Shown in pieces: positions 33,129 through 40,205 of a stretch of 40,205 bases of DNA. Below the pieces are notes generated by a model. The model searched no databases and was not told the DNA's origin. It saw only the letters and a list, made by a program, of their open reading frames with translations. Within the stretch, counting starts at the first letter, position 1; every line of letters begins with the position of its first letter. The stretch is from Alistipes sp. GTDB taxonomy: Bacteria; Bacteroidota; Bacteroidia; Bacteroidales; Rikenellaceae. The position numbers and the translations under genes were made by a program. The stretch is taken from positions 1 through 40,205 of the forward strand of contig JAFPAD010000079.1 in NCBI GenBank assembly GCA_017424405.1. Direction: 5' to 3'.

Positions 33129-34742
33129 TTACTCGCAGTACTGCTTCACCAAAGCCTCAATCTGCTCAACATCAGGGGCTACAGCCAAAATCTTTTTGGT
33201 GGCAGGGTCTATAACAAAAATCCTTCCTCCACTATCGCCTGCTCCATATTGTCTCCATAGCTTTATGCGGTCATTAAGTTCCACCAGCACAGACCACGTA
33301 TAACCATCTTTTTCTACGGCAGCCTTCAAATCATCGAGGTTATTACGTTCACGTGCCACGCTGACAACACACATTCCCTTGTCTTTATATTTCTCATAAA
33401 TGGGAATATTATTCTTAGCCGCCCTTCGACACGGACCGCACCACGAAGCCCACAAATCAAGCACCACAATACGACTACCCTTAATCATCTCCGAGAAGCG
33501 AAACATCTTTCCATTCATGTCGGGAGCCTCAAAGTCGATATAATCTCCACCCACCTTCACCTTGGCAGCCTCAATATTCTCGGCTAATAACTGCGCTAAG
33601 TTATTGTGAGCAAACTTCTCAGCATAGAGCTCAGCCACACGCTCAATCTTCTCACGTGCGTCATAATAATCGCCAAACTCAAGCGAATTATAGCAATCAC
33701 TCACAAAATCCAAATAACCGATGGTAGGTTGCGACTCCGCCTCATCGAGTATCTGATGAGCAAGTCGCTTGTTTTCCTCTCCAAGTTGTGAATAGGTAGC
33801 CCAATACTCGGGACAATAGCGCACGCTATCGGGCAGATAATTTAGCTCGTGGAAAAGAGCCATCTGCTTTTCCCTATCCTTCTCGGCGTCGGCTCGGCTA
33901 CTCAACTCCTTTACATAATCACTCTCATATAGTCCCTCCTTGCGCAATCGGCTGAGTTCATCATTATATTTGATGGCAATCTCCTGCACACGTTTAGGAA
34001 TACTCAACATGAGGATATTATCGCTACCCGAAATCTCTCTCTTATTGTCTCTTCCATCAAAGTTGTAGACAATATCCAAATCGCCCTTAGTTGCAAAAAA
34101 TTTGCATACCATCATAGCCGACTGCACATACTGCTCTATAGCCACCATTGAATAAAAATCATCGCCCGACGTTGGCAAATCAACCTCAAAGCCTCCATCA
34201 ACAACAGGCACAAACCACGACTTAGATAAAGACCCATGAGTATTCGTAATAAAGTCCTCGTAACGGGTAATCATAACCGCCTTGGTATCGCCTTCAATCT
34301 TTGCTCTGACATGGCAGATGTGGGGTTTAAGTTTTATCTTCTTTAGCTCTATACCCCTTACGTTCAACGACTCATCTTTATCCACAACCATATCGACAAC
34401 TCTCTCTCCCCCAACAGGTTCAAAACGTAGCGTCATCAACACCACGCCAGAATTATCGAGCGTGTATCTTTTCCCCATCTCAAAGTCGGCAGAGCCTTGA
34501 TACTTATACTTCTTGTCACCATCAGAACTTTGCAGATAATATTCCCCTGCTTCGTCGCCATTCAACTGAAACCAGCCTCTATTGCCAACCACAGCCGCAT
34601 GGACTACCGTTGCACTATCGGTCAATTCAATCTTATGCACAAACAAACTCCCCGCAGATGCCACGCGAGGCTTCTGAATCTCCAAATTTCGACCGCACGA
34701 ACATAGCATCACGACAGTCAATAACATTAAAATTTTCTTCAT
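33129..34742 (-). CDS. TlpA-like thiol-disulfide oxidoreductase lipoprotein (DUF4369-type N-terminus)
   Basis: 537 residues. Lipoprotein signal MKKILMLLTVVMLCSC (lipid Cys16), then a beta-rich N-terminal domain of the DUF4369 type (about 20-200), a helical middle, and a C-terminal thioredoxin fold. The redox motif WASWCGPC has Cys435 and Cys438. Such proteins are abundant in Bacteroidota and handle envelope disulfides or haem delivery. The segment normally holding the thioredoxin cis-proline reads GDSGGRIFVID, so Gly appears in place of Pro, which is unusual for TlpA. It is a single gene with its own strong promoter and terminator. The family is secure; the substrate is unknown. Confidence 0.88.
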   Translation of the reverse strand: MKKILMLLTVVMLCSCGRNLEIQKPRVASAGSLFVHKIELTDSATVVHAAVVGNRGWFQLNGDEAGEYYLQSSDGDKKYKYQGSADFEMGKRYTLDNSGVVLMTLRFEPVGGERVVDMVVDKDESLNVRGIELKKIKLKPHICHVRAKIEGDTKAVMITRYEDFITNTHGSLSKSWFVPVVDGGFEVDLPTSGDDFYSMVAIEQYVQSAMMVCKFFATKGDLDIVYNFDGRDNKREISGSDNILMLSIPKRVQEIAIKYNDELSRLRKEGLYESDYVKELSSRADAEKDREKQMALFHELNYLPDSVRYCPEYWATYSQLGEENKRLAHQILDEAESQPTIGYLDFVSDCYNSLEFGDYYDAREKIERVAELYAEKFAHNNLAQLLAENIEAAKVKVGGDYIDFEAPDMNGKMFRFSEMIKGSRIVVLDLWASWCGPCRRAAKNNIPIYEKYKDKGMCVVSVARERNNLDDLKAAVEKDGYTWSVLVELNDRIKLWRQYGAGDSGGRIFVIDPATKKILAVAPDVEQIEALVKQYCE

Positions 34743-34791
34743 TGTCTTTAGCTTTTTTAGATTTGTTAGTTGAATTAAATTAATTGTAATA

Positions 34792-34823
34792 CAAACGTAC
34801 TATATTTTTAGTAATAAATCAAA
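34792..34823 (-). promoter_or_regulatory. Bacteroidota promoter for the TlpA-like gene (-33 and -7)
   Basis: Minus strand: TTTG (34823-34820), 20-nt AT-rich spacer, TACGTTTG (34799-34792); the start codon is 49 nt downstream. Confidence 0.8.
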
Positions 34824-34891
34824 TTTATCAACTAATATTTTCGAATTAAATATCAAACGAAAATAACTGCAACTTTTTAGCGTTAATTCAT

Positions 34892-34899
34892 TACCTTTG
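34892..34899 (+). promoter_or_regulatory. Putative -7 promoter element of the phosphoesterase gene
   Basis: TACCTTTG matches TAnnTTTG, 28 nt before the ATG at 34928. A T-rich stretch but no exact TTTG lies at -33. It diverges from the TlpA-like promoter about 70 bp away. Confidence 0.58.
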
Positions 34900-34927
34900 T
34901 GGTTTAGTAACAAACATTCGTAGAATT

Positions 34928-35926
34928 ATGAGATTTTCAACCAAAATCATGTGCATTGTGGTGCTTCTCTTCGTTGGCATAGCAACTGTGGCAGCGCAAG
35001 ACATAGAACTAAAATTCAACAACAACCGCAAGTTTAAGATTGTTCAGTTCACCGACATACATTGGAAATACGGCAAGCCGGGCTCAGACGAGGCGGGCGA
35101 GCGCATGGCTGAGATTTTGGATATCGAAAAACCCGACTTGGTTGTATTCACGGGCGACTTGGTATTCGCAAAGCCTGCACGCGAGGGCTTGGACATGGCT
35201 TTGGAAGCTACCGTTTCGCGTGGCATTCCATTTGCTGTGACGTGGGGCAACCACGACGACGAATGGGACCTCACACGCGAGGAGCTATCGCAACACTTGA
35301 CCACCAAAAATGGCAACCTCAGCTCCACCACCGAGGGCATTTCGGGCGTGAGCAACTACGCGCTGACTATAAAATCGTGCGACGGAGAGCATGATGCTGC
35401 CGTGCTATACATCTTCGACAGCCACTCCTACTCTGCACTGAAGCAGTCGAAGGGTTACGACTGGATTAAGTACGACCAAGTGGCATGGTATCGCCAGCTG
35501 AGCGACAAGTTCACCGCGGCAAATGACGGTGACCCTATGCCTGCGCTTGCATTCCTGCACATTCCCCTGCCCGAGTTCCACGAGGCTACGCTCGGCACAT
35601 CTATATTCGTGGTGGGTACTCACAAGGAGAAGGTCTGCGCCCCTGAAATCAACTCGGGGCTGGCTGCCGCAATGCTTGAAGCGGGTGATGTGATGGGCAT
35701 CTTCGCAGGTCACGACCACGTGAACGACTACGTGGCTAATTGGCGAGGTATACTGCTCGGCTACGGACGTTTCACGGGCGGCAACACCGTCTATAACAAC
35801 ATTCCCAAGGGCAACGGAGCCCGCATAATCGAGCTTACCGAGGGTAGCCGTTCAATCAAGACATGGATACGCATCAAGGGCGGAAAGATTCTCAACGAAG
35901 TTGACTACCCCACTGATATGCAGTAA
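34928..35926 (+). CDS. Calcineurin-like metallophosphoesterase, secreted
   Basis: 332 residues with a signal peptide (ending VGIATVAAQ) and the dimetal phosphoesterase motifs in order: FTDIHW (Asp43, His45), VVFTGDLV, TWGNHDDE, FLHIPLPE, and IFAGHDHVNDY. This layout matches the purple-acid-phosphatase-like branch often found in Bacteroidota, which acts on phosphate esters in the periplasm. All metal ligands are present. It lies alone between a divergent promoter region and the DUF2723 gene, 78 nt from it, with a separate promoter downstream. Confidence 0.9.
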   Translation: MRFSTKIMCIVVLLFVGIATVAAQDIELKFNNNRKFKIVQFTDIHWKYGKPGSDEAGERMAEILDIEKPDLVVFTGDLVFAKPAREGLDMALEATVSRGIPFAVTWGNHDDEWDLTREELSQHLTTKNGNLSSTTEGISGVSNYALTIKSCDGEHDAAVLYIFDSHSYSALKQSKGYDWIKYDQVAWYRQLSDKFTAANDGDPMPALAFLHIPLPEFHEATLGTSIFVVGTHKEKVCAPEINSGLAAAMLEAGDVMGIFAGHDHVNDYVANWRGILLGYGRFTGGNTVYNNIPKGNGARIIELTEGSRSIKTWIRIKGGKILNEVDYPTDMQ

Positions 35927-35931
35927 ATAAG

Positions 35932-35963
35932 TTGCTGTTATTTGCGTTAAATTTGTATATTTG
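35932..35963 (+). promoter_or_regulatory. Putative promoter of the DUF2723 gene
   Basis: -7 box TATATTTG at 35956-35963, 41 nt before the ATG. A partial -33 (TTG at 35932-35934) lies 21 nt upstream of the -7 box. There is no terminator between the phosphoesterase stop and this promoter, so read-through is also possible. Confidence 0.6.
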
Positions 35964-36004
35964 CAGGATTAAAACCGTAGAAAATAATTTACACTAAGAA
36001 AAAT

Positions 36005-39000
36005 ATGAATTTCAAGCGTTGGGATAAAATTATTGGCTGGGGTGTGTTTGCCATCGCCGCCATGACATATCTTTTAACGATGGAGCCTTCGTCGAGCCTA
36101 TGGGACTGCGCCGAGTTCATCGCTACATCTTACAAGTTAGAGGTAGGACACCCTCCCGGGGCACCACTCTTCATGCTCATGGCTCGCATAGCCACCTTGT
36201 TTGCTCCATCGAGCTACTACGTTCCCCACATGGTTAATGGCATGAACTGCTTGGCAAGTGCCTTCTGTATATTGTTCCTATTTTGGAGCATCACCCACTT
36301 GGCTCGTCGCATATTCACAGCTAATGGTCGTCGCATGACGGGTGGTGACAAGATTGCCGTGCTTGGTGCTGGCGCTGTGGGAGCATTGGCGTACACCTTC
36401 ACCGACACCTTCTGGTTTTCGGCTGTCGAGGGTGAGGTATATGCCCTCTCGTCGATGTTTACGGCACTTGTGGTGTGGCTCATGCTCAAGTGGGAAGAAC
36501 AAGCCGATGAGCCTCACTCAACACGTTGGATAGTACTCATCGCCTACCTGATGGGACTCTCTATCGGAGTGCACATTCTGAACTTGCTGACCGTTCCTGC
36601 GTTGGTATTCATCTACTACTTCCGTCGCTACAAGAGTGTGTCGCTTAAAGGTATGGCGCTGGCTACGTTGGTGGCACTGGCTATCTTAGGCTTTATCAAC
36701 GGCATAATAATCCCCTACACCGTTTACTTCGGTGCGATGGTTGATTTGTTCTTCGTGAACTCTTTGGGATTACCTGTAAACACAGGTATCGTAGTCTTTG
36801 CCTTGGCTTTGCTTGGAGCCCTCGGCTACGGCATTGTACGCACACACCGCGCAGGCAAACGCCTCTGGAACTTGGCGTTGGTATGCACGACGATGATACT
36901 CATAGGCTTCTCGTCATACGCTACCGTCACAATACGTGCGCTGGCAAACCCACCGATGAACAGCAACAACCCTAACAACCCACATGCTCTGCTCTCGGTA
37001 CTCAATCGTGACCAATATGGTAACCGACCACTGCTCTATGGTCAGTACTACTCATCACCAATTGATGACTATGTAGAGAAGACATCATACCACTACAACC
37101 CCGAAACAAAACATTACGACAAGATAACTTCACTCACAGGCTACACCTATCCTGCCGAGTTCAAGCACTTCTTCCCACGCCTATGGAATGCCAACAAGGG
37201 CGAAGCAGCCTACAAGCCTTGGGCGGCATATCGCACCAAGATAGATGTGTTGCGTGACGAAAATGGCGAGGTGTTACGTGACGAGAGCGGCAACGCTATG
37301 CGAGACGAAGTGCTGGCTTACGGTCGCACGGTGTACGATGATGTAACGGGCGAGAGCTTCACAGAGCCTACCTTCGGTGAGAATCTTTACTACTTCTTTA
37401 CCTACCAGCTCAACTACATGTATTGGCGTTACTTCCTGTGGAACTTTGTCGGCAGACAAGACGATATTCAGGCAAGTGGCGAGACCATTCTACATGGTAA
37501 CTGGCTCTCGGGCATCACCGCTTTGGACGAGGCATACTTAGGTCCTCAGAGCGAACTACCAAGCGAAATGGCAAACAACCCTGCTCGCAACCGCTACTTC
37601 TTCCTGCCATTCATATTAGGTTTGCTGGGTCTTATATATCAGCTCAACCGCGACCAGAAGAACTTCTCGGTGGTGATGTGGTTGTTCGTGATGATGGGTA
37701 TTGCACTGGTGGTATATTTCAACACCTGCCCTTCCGAGCCACGTGAACGTGATTACGTATATGCAGGTTCATTCTACGCCTTCTCAATCTGGATTGGTCT
37801 GGGCGTACTGGCACTGCGTGATGCTATTGGCTACATCACACGTCGCAATGCTAAGGTTGCAGCCTCGGTGGCTACGGTGATAGCTCTGGGTGTGCCTGCC
37901 ATTCTGGCTGCCGAGAACTGGGACGACCACGACCGCTCGGGTCGTACGATGGCTCGTGACATCGGCTGGAACTACCTGCAGTCACTTCCCGAAAATGCTA
38001 TCGTGATTAACTATGGCGACAACGACACATTCCCTTTATGGTATAATCAGGAGGTTGATGGCGTGCGTACAGACGTGAGAATCATGAACTCAAGCTACTT
38101 GGGTGGCGAGTGGTATATTGACGAAATGAAGACTCGTGCCAACGAGGCTGCGGGAATACCATTCTCATTGCCTGCAAGCAAATATTCATTCGTAAACGAC
38201 TTCCTACCCGTTGCCGACCGTGTGAAACGAGTAATCGACATCAAGGAGCTTATGCAGTTCATCGCACGCGAAGATGAGCCTACGAAGATACAACTCTCTG
38301 ACGGCACGTTAATGGACTACGTTCCTGGTCGTCGCATCGCTATACCTGTAAACAAGGACAACGCCATCGCAGCGGGCATCGTCAAGGAGGAGGATAGAGA
38401 TTTGATGGTCGATACCGTATATATAAATATATCGGAGCGCAAGCGTTCCATCGAGAAGAGCGAGATGATGCTCCTCGACCTGCTTGCTAATTTCGATTGG
38501 AAGCGTCCTATCTGCTTCACACAAGTATATATCTTGCAGGACTTCGGATTGCTGGATTACCTGCAATTTGATGGCTATGCCTACCGTTTGGTGCCAATTC
38601 TCACACCTTATCAGTCGTCGTGGGAGATTGGTCGCATTGACACCGAGTGGGCATACCCACGCCTGATGGAGACGTTCCGCTATGGAAACCTCTCGAACGA
38701 AAATGTTCACGTGGATCACTTCTTACAGTATAACCTATCGGCATCAAAGGCTCGCGAGGCATTTGCCCGCGTAGCAAAGCAACTCATTGCTGAGGGTCGT
38801 GACCACGAGGCGCTGATGGCTTTGGACAAGGGCTTGGAGGTATTGCCATCACCAAAGATTCGCTATACCGATGCTAACACCTACCCATTCATCGAGGCAT
38901 ACTACGGCTTGGGCGAGTGGGAGAAGGGTGACAAACTCCTGACCGACTACGCCAACGTGCTTATCGAGTACATAGAGTATTATCTGCAATTCGACGGTTA

Positions 39001-39205
39001 CAAGGCTAACATGGTAGCCACCGAAATACGCGACCGTATGGATAGTCTTTCAGAGTTATACTACTTGGCAGCATTCGCCAAGCGTAACGACATAATCAAG
39101 TGGCTCAATGACTACTACCGCACCTTCGGCTACACCGACGAAGAGCTTGTAAAGCCTGAAGAGGGTACAAATGAACTTCTCGACATACCTGGAGTTGATA
39201 TGTAA
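36005..39205 (+). CDS. DUF2723 / TMEM260-like membrane glycosyltransferase
   Basis: 1066-residue polytopic protein. The first periplasmic loop carries the family signature SSLWDCAEFIATSYKLEVGH plus PPGAPLF, with acidic residues where GT-C transferases place catalysis. Roughly a dozen hydrophobic segments fill residues 10-640. The large soluble C-terminal part includes NYGDNDTFPLWYNQEVDGVR and VRIMNSSYLGGEWYID, then helical, TPR-like repeats near the end. TMEM260 relatives transfer mannose to proteins; in Bacteroidota DUF2723 proteins are suspected in protein O-glycosylation or cell-surface glycan assembly, which is inference here. It has its own promoter and terminator. Confidence 0.9.
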   Translation: MNFKRWDKIIGWGVFAIAAMTYLLTMEPSSSLWDCAEFIATSYKLEVGHPPGAPLFMLMARIATLFAPSSYYVPHMVNGMNCLASAFCILFLFWSITHLARRIFTANGRRMTGGDKIAVLGAGAVGALAYTFTDTFWFSAVEGEVYALSSMFTALVVWLMLKWEEQADEPHSTRWIVLIAYLMGLSIGVHILNLLTVPALVFIYYFRRYKSVSLKGMALATLVALAILGFINGIIIPYTVYFGAMVDLFFVNSLGLPVNTGIVVFALALLGALGYGIVRTHRAGKRLWNLALVCTTMILIGFSSYATVTIRALANPPMNSNNPNNPHALLSVLNRDQYGNRPLLYGQYYSSPIDDYVEKTSYHYNPETKHYDKITSLTGYTYPAEFKHFFPRLWNANKGEAAYKPWAAYRTKIDVLRDENGEVLRDESGNAMRDEVLAYGRTVYDDVTGESFTEPTFGENLYYFFTYQLNYMYWRYFLWNFVGRQDDIQASGETILHGNWLSGITALDEAYLGPQSELPSEMANNPARNRYFFLPFILGLLGLIYQLNRDQKNFSVVMWLFVMMGIALVVYFNTCPSEPRERDYVYAGSFYAFSIWIGLGVLALRDAIGYITRRNAKVAASVATVIALGVPAILAAENWDDHDRSGRTMARDIGWNYLQSLPENAIVINYGDNDTFPLWYNQEVDGVRTDVRIMNSSYLGGEWYIDEMKTRANEAAGIPFSLPASKYSFVNDFLPVADRVKRVIDIKELMQFIAREDEPTKIQLSDGTLMDYVPGRRIAIPVNKDNAIAAGIVKEEDRDLMVDTVYINISERKRSIEKSEMMLLDLLANFDWKRPICFTQVYILQDFGLLDYLQFDGYAYRLVPILTPYQSSWEIGRIDTEWAYPRLMETFRYGNLSNENVHVDHFLQYNLSASKAREAFARVAKQLIAEGRDHEALMALDKGLEVLPSPKIRYTDANTYPFIEAYYGLGEWEKGDKLLTDYANVLIEYIEYYLQFDGYKANMVATEIRDRMDSLSELYYLAAFAKRNDIIKWLNDYYRTFGYTDEELVKPEEGTNELLDIPGVDM

Positions 39206-39231
39206 GTTCCAAACTTGATTATAAAATAAAG

Positions 39232-39267
39232 AACTGCTACACCATACGTGAGGTGTGGCAGTTTTTT
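39232..39267 (+). terminator. Intrinsic terminator of the DUF2723 gene
   Basis: 12-bp stem AACTGCTACACC (39232-39243) / GGTGTGGCAGTT (39252-39263) with one wobble, followed by a six-T tract, 27 nt after the stop codon. Confidence 0.9.
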
Positions 39268-39286
39268 ATTTGTATGATATAAACAA

Positions 39287-39316
39287 TAAGGTGCAGACCC
39301 TGCGATCTGCACCTTA
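39287..39316 (-). terminator. Hairpin after purB, probable terminator
   Basis: Perfect 11-bp stem TAAGGTGCAGA (39287-39297) / TCTGCACCTTA (39306-39316), 25 nt after the purB stop on the minus strand. The following minus-strand bases TTGTTTATA are only moderately T-rich. Confidence 0.68.
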
Positions 39317-39340
39317 GTATTAAGTATTATACCTATTGGT

Positions 39341-40205
39341 TTACTTCACCATTCCTACATAGTTGTGTGGAGTGATAACACGCAACTCAGCCTTTACAGA
39401 CTCCGACACATCTAAGCCCTCGACAAACTCCTTGATAGTCTGCTCGGTGATGTGACCACCGGTGCGAGTCAAAGCCTTCAACGCCTCGTATGGGTTAGGA
39501 TAAGCCTCACGACGAAGGATTGTTTGCATAGCCTCAGCCACAACAGCCCAATTATCCTCCAAGTCGGCAGCCAAAGCTGCATCGTTCAAGATAACCTTAC
39601 CCAAGCCCTTCTGCAATGAAGCAAAACCGATGAGCGTGTGCGCCACAGGAACACCCACATTACGCAACACGGTAGAATCGGTCAAGTCGCGCTGCATGCG
39701 TGAGATAGGGAGCTTAGCCGACAAATGCTCATAGATAGCGTTTGCAACACCGAAGTTACCCTCAGCATTCTCGAAGTCGATAGGATTAACCTTGTGAGGC
39801 ATAGCACTTGAGCCCACCTCACCCTTCTTCACCTGCTGGCGGAAGTACTCCATCGAGATGTAAGTCCACATATCGCGTGCAAGGTCGGTAAGAATTGTAT
39901 TGATACGCTTCAAAGCATCGAACGTAGCTGCGAGGTTATCATAGTGCTCAATCTGAGTTGTGTACTGCGCACGTACCAAGCCAAGCGACTCTACGAAGCT
40001 ATTACCAAACTCCACCCAATCAATCTCAGGATAAGCCACGTGATGAGCATTGAAACCTCCCGTAGCACCACCAAACTTAGCCATAGGCTCGACGTTGTTC
40101 AACAAGTCAATCTGACGCTCCAAGCGCTCTACGAAGACCTTGAACTCCTTACCCAAACGTGTAGGTGAGGCTGGCTGACCGTGAGTGTGAGCCAACATAG
40201 GAACC
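39341..40205 (-). CDS. purB: Adenylosuccinate lyase, C-terminal part (5' end outside the window)
   Basis: Last 288 residues of PurB, which acts twice in AMP synthesis, splitting SAICAR and adenylosuccinate to release fumarate. Seen: the VPMLAHTHGQPASPTRLGKE segment with the catalytic His, FGGATGGFNAHHVAYP, and the fumarase/aspartase-superfamily signature GSSAMPHKVNPIDFENAEGN with the catalytic Ser loop. The frame is open to the window edge, so the start and N-terminal domain (about 160 residues) are missing. It converges on the DUF2723 gene with a hairpin pair between. Confidence 0.95.
   Translation of the reverse strand, partial: VPMLAHTHGQPASPTRLGKEFKVFVERLERQIDLLNNVEPMAKFGGATGGFNAHHVAYPEIDWVEFGNSFVESLGLVRAQYTTQIEHYDNLAATFDALKRINTILTDLARDMWTYISMEYFRQQVKKGEVGSSAMPHKVNPIDFENAEGNFGVANAIYEHLSAKLPISRMQRDLTDSTVLRNVGVPVAHTLIGFASLQKGLGKVILNDAALAADLEDNWAVVAEAMQTILRREAYPNPYEALKALTRTGGHITEQTIKEFVEGLDVSESVKAELRVITPHNYVGMVK

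Noticed and set aside
37240..37320. Repeated RDE segments (LRDENGEVLRDESGNAMRDE) as a tandem repeat
   Set aside because: Only three short imperfect copies inside a soluble loop of the DUF2723 protein; probably local slippage or a surface loop without wider meaning.
1..40205. CRISPR arrays, tRNA, rRNA, insertion sequences, phage or integrase genes
   Set aside because: Reading both strands I found no regularly spaced repeats, no T-loop/acceptor patterns forming a cloverleaf, and no transposase or integrase motif.

Overview
The window looks like ordinary chromosome from a gut-type anaerobic Bacteroidales bacterium. The evidence is the gene families present (DUF2723 glycosyltransferase, DUF4369/TlpA-like lipoprotein, tandem Dcp-type M3 lipoproteins, paired short ChrA proteins, NamZ) and repeated matches to the Bacteroidota promoter (TAnnTTTG at -7, in three cases with TTTG 19-20 nt upstream). 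Family-level placement is not possible from the sequence alone. I saw no tRNA, rRNA, CRISPR array, insertion sequence or phage gene.

Layout: (1) 1-6502, minus strand: the start of trigger factor, preceded on the same strand by a very tight five-gene operon (glutaminyl cyclotransferase, homocysteine methyltransferase, M20 amidohydrolase, RNase R, MqnC). (2) 6511-13031, minus: two M3 dipeptidyl peptidases followed by two near-duplicate GH43 enzymes, apparently one operon ending at a strong terminator. (3) 13016-21018, plus: rsmE followed directly by six genes for a complex-I-like membrane complex of the group 4 [NiFe]-hydrogenase type. Its membrane arm keeps the expected charged residues. Its catalytic subunit has lost all four Ni-Fe cysteines, and its NuoB-like subunit has lost all four proximal-cluster cysteines but carries a fused one-cluster ferredoxin domain. 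This matches the poorly understood 'energy-converting hydrogenase-related' (Ehr) class and is the most interesting system here. (4) 21102-23202: a small secreted protein, a 55-residue 2[4Fe-4S] ferredoxin, and serS. (5) 23309-27143, plus: U32 protein, methyltransferase and two chromate transporters, translationally coupled at the end, meeting namZ tail to tail. (6) 27144-31637, minus: namZ, prfB with its programmed +1 frameshift, a glycine-zipper peptide and cysS, separated by intergenic sequences rich in palindromes. (7) 31753-34823, minus: a broken GH110-like beta-helix gene and a TlpA-like lipoprotein. (8) 34892-39267, plus: a calcineurin-like phosphoesterase and a large DUF2723 glycosyltransferase. 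(9) 39287-40205, minus: the 3' part of purB.

Most genes are housekeeping (translation, RNA decay, purine and menaquinone synthesis) or periplasmic digestion of peptides, glycans and muropeptides. The Ehr-like complex would form an ion-translocating membrane machine whose electron chemistry, if it has any, must run through a single [4Fe-4S] cluster in its peripheral arm. All assignments are from reading motifs by eye; no database search was run.
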